From Sipunculus nudus (Eukaryota; Annelida; Sipuncula; Golfingiida; Sipunculidae), in assembly GCA_026874595.1 (NCBI GenBank), contig CM049319.1, forward strand, positions 51,534,917-51,598,916: DNA of 64,000 nt, written 5' to 3'. Each line of letters opens with the position of its first letter. The first letter of the stretch is position 1. The notes beneath the pieces are model-generated. The model had not been told where the DNA came from. It saw nothing but the letters and a program-made list of their open reading frames with translations, and did no database searches. Below, piece by piece: positions 1-11,400 of the stretch. Position numbers and translations under genes: made by a program.

Positions 1-1243
1 TCATTATTTACTGGTAATATTTCAAACATAATTATACTTTCAGACATTGTTGGGATATTTATATTACTACTTTGGAGCCATTCAGAGATTCTAAAATACA
101 AATTCATTGCAACCCTGCAATGATAAAACATATATACAGGAAACAATTATCACACCTACTACTGTCAGACAATTTCCATTTATACAAAATACTGTTCACT
201 GGTAGATAATTATTCATTATTTTGTACTGAAACTCCCTCATATACCTATCAATTGTGATAAGATATATTGCAGAAAATTGCTGATCTCTCTCTGATTCAG
301 TATTTCTAATGCCAGTATCCAACATTTTTCTATACTCAAACATATCATCAATCAATTTCTTATATAAAACAACTTTGCTAGTCATCTGATTAATAAAATA
401 TGGTGTATTGTTAATCAGTACCATAGTCTCACAATCATTAGGAAATTCTATTTCACTGACACAATCGAGTCTCTGCATCTCTTTCCCTACTGAGGCAATA
501 ACTGATTTAAGTTGTAACATATCCAGAGGTGTTAGTTTACAAGATTTAAAATCATTGTCATTTTTAAAGGAACCATCATGATTTAACAAATCTTTAATAT
601 TATTAATGCCTTTTAATTAAATATTTTTATAATAAATTGTTTTATTATTTACTTAGAATAAAGTATTGTTCCATAAAGTTTGATGTAACACTTTTAAACA
701 GTTCTGCCCAGGTTAATAAGCAGTTTTTATAGAAGTTTGGTAAGGACTGTGGCATTCCATCCTTACTGAAATTTGATCTTATATATGATACACCTCCAGT
801 TTTTCTAAAAGTTTGATTACCATCTTCGTCCAGGTTTTCTTTCACCTGTAATTAATCGTTTAACCCATGAAATTTGTTGAACTTTTAGCATTGTTTTTAC
901 ATCTGTCAATTTAAGGCCACCTTTATTATATGGACCTATTGCTGTTTTATATTTTATTTTTGCTTTTTTTTATCGTTCCAAATAAAACTATTAACTGTAG
1001 ACTCTATATTTTTTAACAAAATTTTCAGGTGGCTCGCACATATTAGTTGCACATAGAATAGATAATAAGTGTCCGAACAACTTCAATTCTACCATATACA
1101 GTCAATGAACGACTTCGCCACATATTCAGTAGTTTACATATTTTCTCTTTGAGCTTAGTAAAGTTTTGTTCTGCTACAATGTCTGCATCATAAGAGAAGT
1201 GAATACTCAATATCCGTATAGTACTAACCATCAACTTTATCAA
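1..1243 (-). pseudogene. LINE ORF2 C-terminal region, frameshifted
   Basis: Several short reading pieces continue ORF2. One at 1243-1043 has WRSRSLTVYGRIEVVRTLI, the conserved segment after the reverse transcriptase of L1-type ORF2. Another at 589-104 ends in KLSDSSRCDNC, the start of the C-terminal cysteine zinc-binding region. The remaining few codons appear to run off the left edge. Frame breaks separate the pieces. Confidence 0.7.
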
Positions 1244-1379
1244 TTTACAATCGATTGGCTTGTCTCGTCTAGTTTTATGCCTACCAAGCCAAGCTGCTTT
1301 TGACTTTTCATAATTTACTTTGAGAGGAAATTCTTGAAAATTAGTTTAATACATTTATTAATTCATTAAAAGAATTAAT

Positions 1380-2240
1380 ATCATGCAAGAAAAATGTTTA
1401 GTTATCTGCAAACATAGATAATTTATGTCTATATTGAATAATTTAATCCCCGTGATTTTAACATTAGAGTGAACTTTTTGTGCCAGTATCTATATAACCA
1501 GTAAAAATAAGAAGCATGCCATGGGGTCTCCTTGCTGGGTACCTCTTTCCTGTAGTAACACCATTATTTATCACTGCACTTTCTAGTTTGTTGTACATTA
1601 CTCTAATCCATGTAATAAACTGCTTACCAAATCCATAATGTTTCAGAACACTGAACATAAATGTATGATCAATACTGTCAAAAGCAGAAGCAAAATCAGC
1701 AGCTAACATTATTCCAGGTAATTTTTTTGTCTACAATAAAACACTATATCATTTATTAACCGTATAGGTTCTCCAATCAAACGTCCCTGTATGAAAGAAC
1801 TTTGATCTTGAGATATTATTGTAGGAAGAACTTTCTTTAATCTAGTAACTAATACTTTACTCAGTATTTTACAGTCCACATTTATTAAACTTATGGGACG
1901 CCATGATTTAAAAAATCTTGAATCCTTCCCAGGTTTCTCTATTAAGGTTATTATTGCTTGCTTTTGACTTGGGGTTAATTGACCTGTGTCATAATTATTA
2001 TTCAAACAATCTACTAAATCCTTTCCTAAATCAGGAAAGAAACATTCATAAAATCCTTTACTTAATCCATCATTCCCTGGAGGTTTATTTGAAGATATTG
2101 TTTTCACCGCTTGGAATGCTTCATTATATGATATCAGACCTTTGTTCCTCTGATAACTTTGGAACATCAATATTATGTAAATATTTTTCACATTCATCAT
2201 TCGAAACTATTATTGATTTGGTGAATTATTTTTTGTAAAA
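1380..2240 (-). pseudogene. LINE ORF2 reverse transcriptase domain, catalytic box mutated
   Basis: The fragment 2200-1709 has the fingers and palm motifs KPPGNDGLSKGFY and WRPISLINVDCKILSKVL, then ISQDQSSFIQGR. The next fragment, 1709-1464, has LAADFASAFDSIDHTF, the first palm aspartate. The second palm box, which is normally FADD, reads FADN followed by a stop codon at 1398-1415. The enzyme therefore lacks a catalytic aspartate as well as its frame. Confidence 0.85.
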
Positions 2241-2589
2241 TAATTCTAATTGGGTGAGAATTTCATGTGGAGACACTTCTTCTTTGTCTCCAATAAGTAA
2301 TGTTTTAACACATGACTTACGTTTATTACTTTTCTCCAATCTCAAGAAATAGGAAGAGTTTCTTTCCCCATATTATCTCCACTGTGCCCGTGCCTAATAA
2401 TTAACCCTTCTGTTACAAGGTTATAGTAGATTTCTAATTTTTCTTTAGTTTCTTGATATTCTTCTAAAATTGTTTCTTCCTGTTCTTTTTGAGATAATTT
2501 ACATTCGAGCTTATCAAGTTTTTTCTCAAGAATCTGTCTATCACACTTTCTCTTACGTGCTCTGACCTTTGAATATTCAATAGCTGTTT

Positions 2590-3420
2590 CCCTTATTTTA
2601 TATCTATATACTCCCAACGAGAAGCTGGGTCTAAATTTAATATCTCGGCTTTCCATATTTTAATATTACTTTTCATTTCTTGTACAAACATATTAGCCCG
2701 CAATAGAGAATTATCAAATTTCCATTGACCTGGTCCATATTTATTTTCTTCTGTAACTCCTAATTTCATTGTTATAGCTGAATGGTCTGTGTCCACAGAC
2801 ACGTATATGTCAGCAGATTTAATACATGCTTGTATGTCGTTAGAAACTAAAAACAAATCCAACCTTCGTTGTATTAATGGGAAGAATCTTCTCGAGGTAT
2901 ACCTCTTAACTTCTAGGTTTTGCAACCGCCAAATATCTACCAAATCATGATCAACAATAACTGAGTTTATCTTTTCATTGACCTTTTCTTCAGAGAAAAA
3001 TTACCTCCATCTGCATCTATCGAACTCAAACAGACATTGAAGTCCCCTCCAATTATCAATTTAACATCTTGATCTTGAATAGTTTGTTTGATGTGATGGT
3101 TAAGTTTTTCAAAAAAAGATAATTTGTTCAAGTTCAGTTTTTGGTGCATAAATATTACATAATAAAAACAAATATCCTTGTATTTGACACTTTAGAAGAA
3201 TATATCTGCCATCTGCGTCAACTACAATGTTTAGAAATTTATAGTCTGTCTTTTCCCCGATTAATACAATGACACCTCTACTGTGATTGTACCATGTGAA
3301 AAATATACGTCCTCTCCACTGCTTGGACCAGGTGACTATGTGTCTCTTGAATAAAACCGACCCCATTAGAACATCCTTGCTTGTGAAACCAATCAAAAAT
3401 TTTTCCTTTTTTTCTCATAG
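2590..3420 (-). pseudogene. LINE ORF2 endonuclease domain, frameshifted
   Basis: Three overlapping frames make up an AP-like endonuclease that would nick target DNA for target-primed reverse transcription. The visible motifs are GGDFNVCLSSIDADGG (GDFN catalytic block, about 3010-3060) and VSVDTDHSAITM (the SDH-type C-terminal block, about 2765-2815). An upstream piece has FTWYNHSRGVIVLI, typical of the middle of the domain. The breaks at about 3110 and 2950 are frameshifts or stops, so the enzyme is dead. Confidence 0.8.
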
Positions 3421-3788
3421 TTTCTCATTCCTCTCACATTTAATGAAATTATATTACAATAATCCGCTTAGCCAGGTATTCCCATAGTACCCCCATTCTA
3501 CAGTTTTTCTATCATTCCTCATGTCTGTTTTTTCAAACAATTTATATAGAGTGATTACAAAACTCATAATACATTGAACACCACATAAAGTACACTCATA
3601 GTATGTTTTGATGAAATGAAAGTTTAACATTAAACAAAAAAAAATATATTCAAATTTCTGATTTCTGGGCCTGCCTGCATGGTCAATTTGAAACACATTC
3701 AATACACATATATGAATAATATTTTATTCCATATAAATGGCTGTTGCATTTCCTGATTATTCACTTTATATGACCTTATTTGTAATAC

Positions 3789-4643
3789 TTAATATACTCT
3801 TTGAAAATTATCAATCCATTGTTGTCTCTGAAACAGATTATTTAAATTATCACCATACTGAACATTTATTATTTTCTTCGGGTCATCCTTGCTTTGTGCA
3901 AAGATCTTCCCGTTCCATGTCCAAGCACTCTGTACTTTTTCCATTTTTTCGAACTCTGTTAAAAAGTTCAATCAGTTCTTTACACATGTCATCCAGTATT
4001 AAGATCCCTGTTCCTTTCAGTTCCCTCCTCTCCCTCAGTACTGCCATCCGGTCATCGGTTTTGTGAAATCTCACTATAACTGGTCTAGCTTTATCTTGCT
4101 TTCTCTTTCCGACCCTGTGAGCTACATCTGTTGCATCTAATGCTAAGTTCATATTCAACTTATTTCTAGCCAGTCTGTATACAGTTTCCTTACAATTTTC
4201 TTCTTTTCCATTTTCTGGTACACCTGTTATTTTCAGATGTGATCTCCGAGAATACTGTTCATTATTGATTGCCTTTTCAAGTTTCTTCTGGGCTAAACAT
4301 TTCATTTGCTCGCAATCTTTTTTCAAGTTAATATTTTCCTGTTCCAACAGGCATACCTTATTCTCTAATGCCTTATGTCTACTCTCCAATTCAAAAACTC
4401 TAGCTTCCATTTTTTTCCATATAGAAATTCAGCCGAGTTTTGAATTCATTTGTTATCTCCAGTTTAAGGACCTCTAACATGTCCTTTAAACCCTTTTCAC
4501 TAATGGGGGTTCCAGACATTCGTCCTTTTCTGAAAAGGATTCTGACAAAGAATACTTTATTTTCTTAAAGAAGTATCTAAAGACTCTGATGATGTGCTTG
4601 ATAACTCTGACCTTAATCTTTTTTTATCTTCTTCCTCTGACAT
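3789..4643 (-). pseudogene. LINE ORF1 (RNA-binding, coiled-coil protein), frameshifted
   Basis: The start MSEEEDKKRL at 4643 is followed by a stop near 4557. A clean stretch from 4410 to 3883 has a leucine-rich coiled coil (ELESRHKALENKVCLLEQEN) and then an RRM-like part with the motif RRSHLKITGVPE and a later RPVIVRFHK. Around 3960 the frame shifts, and the C-terminal part continues to 3789 (AWTWNGKIFAQ). This arrangement is that of the L1 ORF1 protein (transposase_22 family), which trimerises and binds the element RNA. At least two frame breaks mean it is not expressed as a full protein. Confidence 0.8.
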
Positions 4644-5230
4644 ATCAGTCACGTTAACAATAACAGCATCACCTAATAATTACAAGCAACATGCAAGCCC
4701 AAGAAAAAGAAATGTTTAAAACATATTAATAACTAAGACTTTGCTGTCCCAATAATATACCCTGTGAGATAGTTGGCTGGTGTTTTTGTTTGAAATTTGG
4801 CATGTGCCTGAGTGCACCCGTACTCAGTACAGACACATGTGCGAGCACTTTTCATTAGGTGCTCATGTACTTGGGTCAAAGGTGTGTTCAGGCACTCACC
4901 AAATGGAACCTGTTTATCCAGGCTATTGATTTCTTTGAATTTTATATTTTGCCAAATAATTAAGTAATTATGTAGAATTTTGTCAAAATAATTTCCCAAT
5001 GTGTTTATGATAACTTTATATTTCCATCAGTGTATAATATATTACAGTGCCTGTTTTTTATCTTGAAAAATTTGCCATAATCTGAGAGAGCTCTTTCTGC
5101 ATGTCCTCTCAGGTCCACTGCACACTAACCAACCAACTACTCCTGAGACTTTATTTTTGCTTATATAGCAGTTTTTTTTATATTTAAGGAATATTTTCCC
5201 TAATTTTCCCTTTCCTTGTAGGCTTTGCAG
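4644..5230 (+). other. Intron of integrin gene 1 between LINE and first visible exon
   Basis: AT-rich sequence with no convincing coding segment. It ends in a pyrimidine-rich tract and TTTGCAG, the splice acceptor for the first visible integrin exon. Confidence 0.5.
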
Positions 5231-5419
5231 TTGGTGCTTTTCTGAATAATACTGTCGTCATGTATAAAACGCGACCAGTGATATTTCTCAAACCACAGTT
5301 GAAAATTCAAGAAAGAACGTTTTTGTCGCTAGATGTACTGATGCAGGAAAACAAGCATTTCCATGTCTCATCAATGAACATTAGCCTGAACTACTCAAAG
5401 GCTCAGGTAAATGAAATAA
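5231..5419 (+). CDS. Integrin gene 1 exon: end of propeller and start of thigh
   Basis: Begins VGAF...YKTRPVIFLKP, the invariant join between propeller blade 7 and the thigh domain of alpha integrins. I chose the donor AA|GTAAGT at 5420 rather than the weaker GTAAAT at 5407, because only the former gives the one-base phase needed by the next exon (AAT = N across the join). Confidence 0.85.
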
Positions 5420-8400
5420 GTAAGTATTGATTAATTGTTAAAAATCAATAAAGTCCAATATTTTATGTGACAAGAAAGGGGAAAATGAAAGTAATAACAT
5501 ATCATCAAGTTCTAAAAACAGAAATACAAGCATATCTCCGTCTCATCAATGAACATTAGCCTGAACAACTCAAAGGGTTAGGTGAACAAAATAATTAAGT
5601 ATTGATCAATTGTTAAAGCATCAAGCCCAACAAGTAAATAAAGAAAATGAAAGTAATAACATAGATCAAGAACTTAAAACAGGAAAACAAGGAAACAAGG
5701 AATTTGAGCATTTTACCTATCTGTCTTTTTGAGGCAAAGTTCTTCTTGAATACTTGGACATTGTCATGTCTGGTGAACTGTTTTGCATTAAACTCTACCT
5801 AAAATGAAAGATGGATCATTAATATTATAATTGAATGGTTTAGATTCTTCTTTGGTTGAAGCATTCGCTTTCCACATTTCTCATGATTTTTCGACTAAAT
5901 ATATCATGTTTCTAGACTTCTTAAATGCCTCCGCCGGGAGGCTATGCGTTCAGCACAATTCAGGTGTGTGAGCAATCACGAGTCTCATAACAATTACAGA
6001 GGATTCCAGGAATGAACAAATGAAGAATCGAATAGATTTTGGTGTGAAATCACCACACGCAAGGTTTCAGGAACGTTATCAATAGATACTCACAAATGTA
6101 AAGTTACCTATGCACGGATGAACCAGGGAATATTGGCCGAATAAGTGAATGCAAACCCGGCGAGGGGAGCATCCCACATTAAGGACCTCAATATGCTTGC
6201 ATGCCTTAATGTGCACATTTATTGAAAAAAATCTGATATTGGTAACAACGACAACGTGGCAAACAGACACATTTCTTGTTGAGTTTGATGTGACAAACTC
6301 TTACAGGTACCATAAATATACACGATTACATCATTTAGCTTGTTCTTGTTTTATTTGCAGATATTACCATGTCGGTATTTACCGATACACTGGCCGTACA
6401 TACGACTTTGTATAAACGTGAGTGGTCCCGTGGCGTCACCCTACACGCAGGTCAACCGACAAATCTGGAAATACCTTTGTACCTTAGGGTAATTAGCTGC
6501 AGCTACATAAAGGCAACTGTTAACAGAAATTTAAAGAAATTTAAACATTAAAATATCCGTCTCATTGGTTAAATACAAAGAGTTCTTTAATATTTACATT
6601 CTTATTCCAGGATCGTATGCTGCCCTTTCCGTATGATTTTAACGTTGTGGTCCAGTACAGATTACTGCGTAACCCTAACTTGGGAAGCTTGGAACCTGTA
6701 TTGCATCGACTTGCGAGGGAAGAGTTCAAAGCTAAGGTGACTAACGCATCAGAATTAGAGGATGAATACATTACATGACCGGAATATTCTCCCTTATTGT
6801 TTAACATAATCTTACAGCATACAACTTGTAAATACTGAATCACACATCCAAAAGATTGAAGCACACAAGACAAAAATATTGTTGTAAACCAAACCTTGAA
6901 ATATGAAACTATAAGTAAACAGAAATGTAAAATATAAATATGTGAAACAAAACGTCGATACTCAAAAAGAGTTGTCTATACTTTCGCTGCGGTAGCATTT
7001 TTGTCATACCATATATGTTTATAAGCACCATTTCCACCATAGTGGAGAAGATCAGCAGCTCAATGTAATTTTAGAGTTTTTTCAAACATCCATAAAAGTG
7101 AGGTATACATAAAACCTTGGTTATCATGAGAAGATATTTTTGAATGTTAAGAAACAACAAACATGTAATCCCAGAACAAAAGTATGTCAATCAGTGGATG
7201 TGGCAGTTGTGATTGTTTCCCGTTTTGACCCTGTGGCATGTCCTCTTATTAGAAATGGTCTTTGCTTTGCTTAGCGCGTGTTTAAAAAACCTTAACTTCC
7301 TTTTGAGAGAGTAAAATTACGTTGGAGGCATTATAATGGATCAGTTTGGATTATGACGGGCCAGTGCACACGATATACACGAAAACCCTCTTAGGGCACC
7401 ATGAAAATGTTTAGCCCTGGTATGACACGCCTATGGCCATTATTTTACGAGGCTCTAGCATTGAGGAGAAAAGAGGCACAGATGGATGCAATTATCAAAA
7501 TCGTTAATTATTCAGTTAATTATAAAAATACTCGCAAAAAAAGAAAACAAATTTTTCCTAGAACAGCACACCGATGATACATGTCGCAAATTTGCATGGC
7601 CAAATCAGAGCTGAAGCAGGTAAACCCTTATAGAGAAGGAAGTACAACTGCGTTTTAATTATATAATTTTTAAATATTTACTTTCAGACAACAATTTATT
7701 TACAATGCGGCGATTCGCAACCATGTGAGACTGATCTATCATTATACGGCGCTACATTTGTGGGACCGGAAGGTACACCTCTGATAGTGTACAAAGACAC
7801 ACGTACATCTACGTTTGAGGTCGGCGTACGAAACGGCGGTCACGTGGCCAGAGGTGTAGAATTAACCTTTGTCCTACCAGAACAAGCCGTTTATCAGTCA
7901 GCCAAACTTTCAGGTACATTTTCATTTAAATTATGTCAAGTGAAAGAAAATACCTTTCATTTTGGGGCTTATCACAAGATCTCTCCATTTTGTTGTCGTC
8001 CTAACCAATGTAACGTTTGTTAACTGACCGGGTTTGATATTCCTTATGCCAATAATTTAACTTCGACTAAATTGTACGTTTCGAGTGTTGTCAGACAGAA
8101 TAGAGGCATGTAATAGTGTAAGTTGCTTTTCTCACAACGCTATCTGTAAAAGAAGCACAGGTATAAAATGTTTCCTGCATTTCCAAAACGAGTAGAGTTA
8201 TTATTTGAACAGTAGGTACGAATTACTATTTCATTTCTGAATCGCAGAACGCAATGTATGACATTTAATTATATATATATATTGGGTTCGGGTCGGGGGT
8301 ATTCTGTCCCACATTATGCTGAAAATATGTGGAACTCCAATCGATGATAATATGTCTTTTCCATAAGACTGTTATCAGATTTGGCACGACTACCGCTGTT

Positions 8401-11400
8401 GGGTCTGTTATATTATATAAAGAACGTATATGTTGTATATCAACAGCAAAATAATCTTTCTGCCCTTCAACGCTACGTCACTTGAGAAGTCCCCGGCATG
8501 TATCTCTTTGTTGAGGACTTACTAATTTTTTTTTTGTTTCGTTTTCAGGAAACTTCACCAAAGTGTCTTGTCTGAGGGAAGGAACTGAAATAAAATGTAC
8601 GTTCAGTCATTTCATGCCAGCCAATGTTGACACTCTAATCCGATTTTCGTTGGGTTTACACGACGTATCGCCCATTCGTGACGTCACGTTTAACGTCAGC
8701 GTCACCACTTTGACGTCAGAGGCCGGAAGAACAGAAAACAACAACGTAACGATGAGTGTACCATTGGGTATAAAGGCAAATATAACTGTTGCTGGGTGAG
8801 ATTTCTTTTTCATCATATTTTTATATGGTTTATTAATGTATACGAAAACATTCAGGTATTGCTAATAGGTGAAACTACCTTTATGAGAATGCTATGTATA
8901 TTGGCAACAAGTAAAGAACAGCGATATAATTGGTTTGTACGTATACACAAAATATTTGTAAGATACTGATGTAGTCTTTTTTTTCTTTTTTTTTAATAAG
9001 GCACTCTGTCAGGCTGGAGATGGCCTAGGCTTAGGTAATATAAAAAAACCTAATCATATGCATATTTTACTATTCACAATTACGATTATCTTAGTTTTAG
9101 TTTTTTATATATATATATATTTTTTTTATTACTGTGCCTATTATTAAGTATGCTTTATTTGCCGTGATCATATAATTCAAGGAGTGCTTCACCTAATGAG
9201 ATATCAGTGCGACTCTCTGGAGAAGAAGGCGAAAAGGATGTATTGTATAACGTCAATTTGGTCAATCAGGGCCCTGGTGCGATACCAAATGTCACGTGGT
9301 ACCTTGGTGTCACTGTTCCGATTACTCAGAATCTTACCCAAGCATTGAACCAGGTAAGGCATTTTTCAATAGTTTTACAAAAGAGACTATGCATACGTCT
9401 TCATCCTTGAAAGTTTTCTTCACTGGCCATTTACGAAAGGTGGCCGAAATCATACCAAACTTGTACCAAGAGTTAATCGGCATACTAGCATGATTTCGAG
9501 AGAAGCTCATCTAAACAGCAAAATTGGCACACTGGTCTGACTTTTTGCTGTTGTAGGAATGATATTTTAATAAGATTAACATAACAAATAAAGAAAATAA
9601 TGTCGAAAAGTCTGACAAAATTGTATCTTTTCATCAGACGATACTGGCAGGTTTTTGAAGGTATACCGGAAGAAAAAGGTTTTTGAAAGTATACCGGAAG
9701 AAAAAGGTTTTTGAAAGTATACCGGAAGAATAAGTATTTGCGCCTTCACCTTCACCATCATTGCTAAATTTCTTTGATTTGTGTTTTGTTCACATTAAAT
9801 GTCAATCTTTATAGAAAAGCATTCTTTAATGTTTTGTGTAATAACAATAAAAAATAATTGATTTTACAGAGTCACTTTGGTAATTGTACAGAGGTGGTGA
9901 ATGATGTCAATATTTCAAGTGAGGTTTCGAGTTCCGAGTTGTGTTTATCTGAACCTAAGGTAATTGCATGCTTGATTGTTTGTCACATAAATGAATTTTC
10001 ATATTTATCGATGTGTGAGCCTGTCATGTATAAATTGATTACAACAGGAAAAGATAGCCACAGAGCTACGTGGGTAAACAATGGACTGATTGCTATTGTC
10101 AGCACTGTGTATTATAATTAAGGGTGTGTGATACTACATCGGTATATCGCGATACGAATATTTACATATTTGCGTATGTATTATGTATCGATATCAATAT
10201 TTCATCCATCGATATTTTTTAGATTTTGTTAAACGTGATTACATTTAATTTATTTTCGTCTAATGAGATGTCCATTACGGTTTGAGACTTCTTAATTGAT
10301 TAGGATGAATGAAAGTCTGACAGTGAAAGCAGCTATCGAGATTAAATACAGGCCTTCAAGCAGGCCTGATAGAACGTATGATCATGTCCGTTCCATCATT
10401 TTGTCCTGTGACAATTGCAGGAAGATAAAATTGTCAGGTAAACAGTATTATAGTTCGAAAACGTCAGATGTGCTATTTGATTTACAGCTTCTTTTTTTTG
10501 TATACGGATTTTATTTAAACTAATTTACCATACATGGAATGTGCAAACAGTTATAGTAACTTATCTAGCCCCTCAAATGTTTATTTAGGTAATTATCTGC
10601 AATAAGTAAGTCCTTTACTGAGTATTTTGCTAAGCATTTTAAAACGCACCAGTCTGAATATATACACGTGCGTTGTCACTGTATTGAACATGGTAATGAA
10701 TGACGTTATCCAGTCCTGCATTGATGGGTCCACTTAAACCTCGTCTCTGCATAGCTTTACGGGGGAAAGTATCCCATAATAGATATCAGTGTATTGGGCA
10801 TCAGACATCAGATATTATTAGTGTTTAAAAGATCATTAAAAGAAAATTTTAGGAAGGTGGTTTGTGATCCGGTATTTATTGCTTTAAGTACGAACACAAG
10901 ATGGCGCTTATGAGCTGAGGAACCCATGTCACCGTAAAGACTCGGTCACAGTACCGACGGCTTCGGTTATATATCCACAGTTCCATGTTTAATCAAATCA
11001 CGTACATGATCAACACAATTTGGTGGGATAAATTTGAACAATTTGTCCTGTATTGAATAATTAATAAGTATGGTGGTGAACTAAAGTGTCTGCACTGCTA
11101 TTTATGTAATAAACCATGGTTCAATTAATATTATTTCTAGTACAAAATTTATTGTTTTGCAATGTTTATATTTGCTTATATTAAGACTTTACATTTGATT
11201 AAAAAAATAACATATTATAACTGAAATGACCGGTTTATATGGGATTTGTTACAAATATTCAATGAAATAACAGATTCTTAAATTTTACTTTCCATATAAA
11301 ATATAAAAATGAATTTTTGCCTAGGTGGCTTGTTTGGTGTACCGATGCTCAGCGGGAGAACTAGAATCAGATTTTGTCTCTAAGGCTACATTTCAGCTGA

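Larger units (their letters stand above)
1..4643 (-). mobile_element. L1-like non-LTR retrotransposon, decayed, 3' end outside window
   Basis: A LINE lies antisense to integrin gene 1, just upstream of its first visible exon and probably within one of its introns. Reading the minus strand from 4643 there is an ORF1 with a coiled coil, then an apurinic-type endonuclease, a reverse transcriptase and a C-terminal cysteine region that runs off position 1. The order ORF1-EN-RT is that of L1/Tx1-type elements. Many frameshifts and stops split it, so it is a fossil. No poly(A) tail or target-site duplication can be seen because the 3' end is outside the window. Confidence 0.9.

Noticed and set aside
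10304-10437. Exon-like open segment (IEIKYRPSSRPDRTYDH) with AG and GT borders in gene 1
   Set aside because: It needs two bases before it and leaves one after, while the flanking exons meet in phase 0 and already join as a perfect calf-2 cysteine motif. Including it would break the frame.
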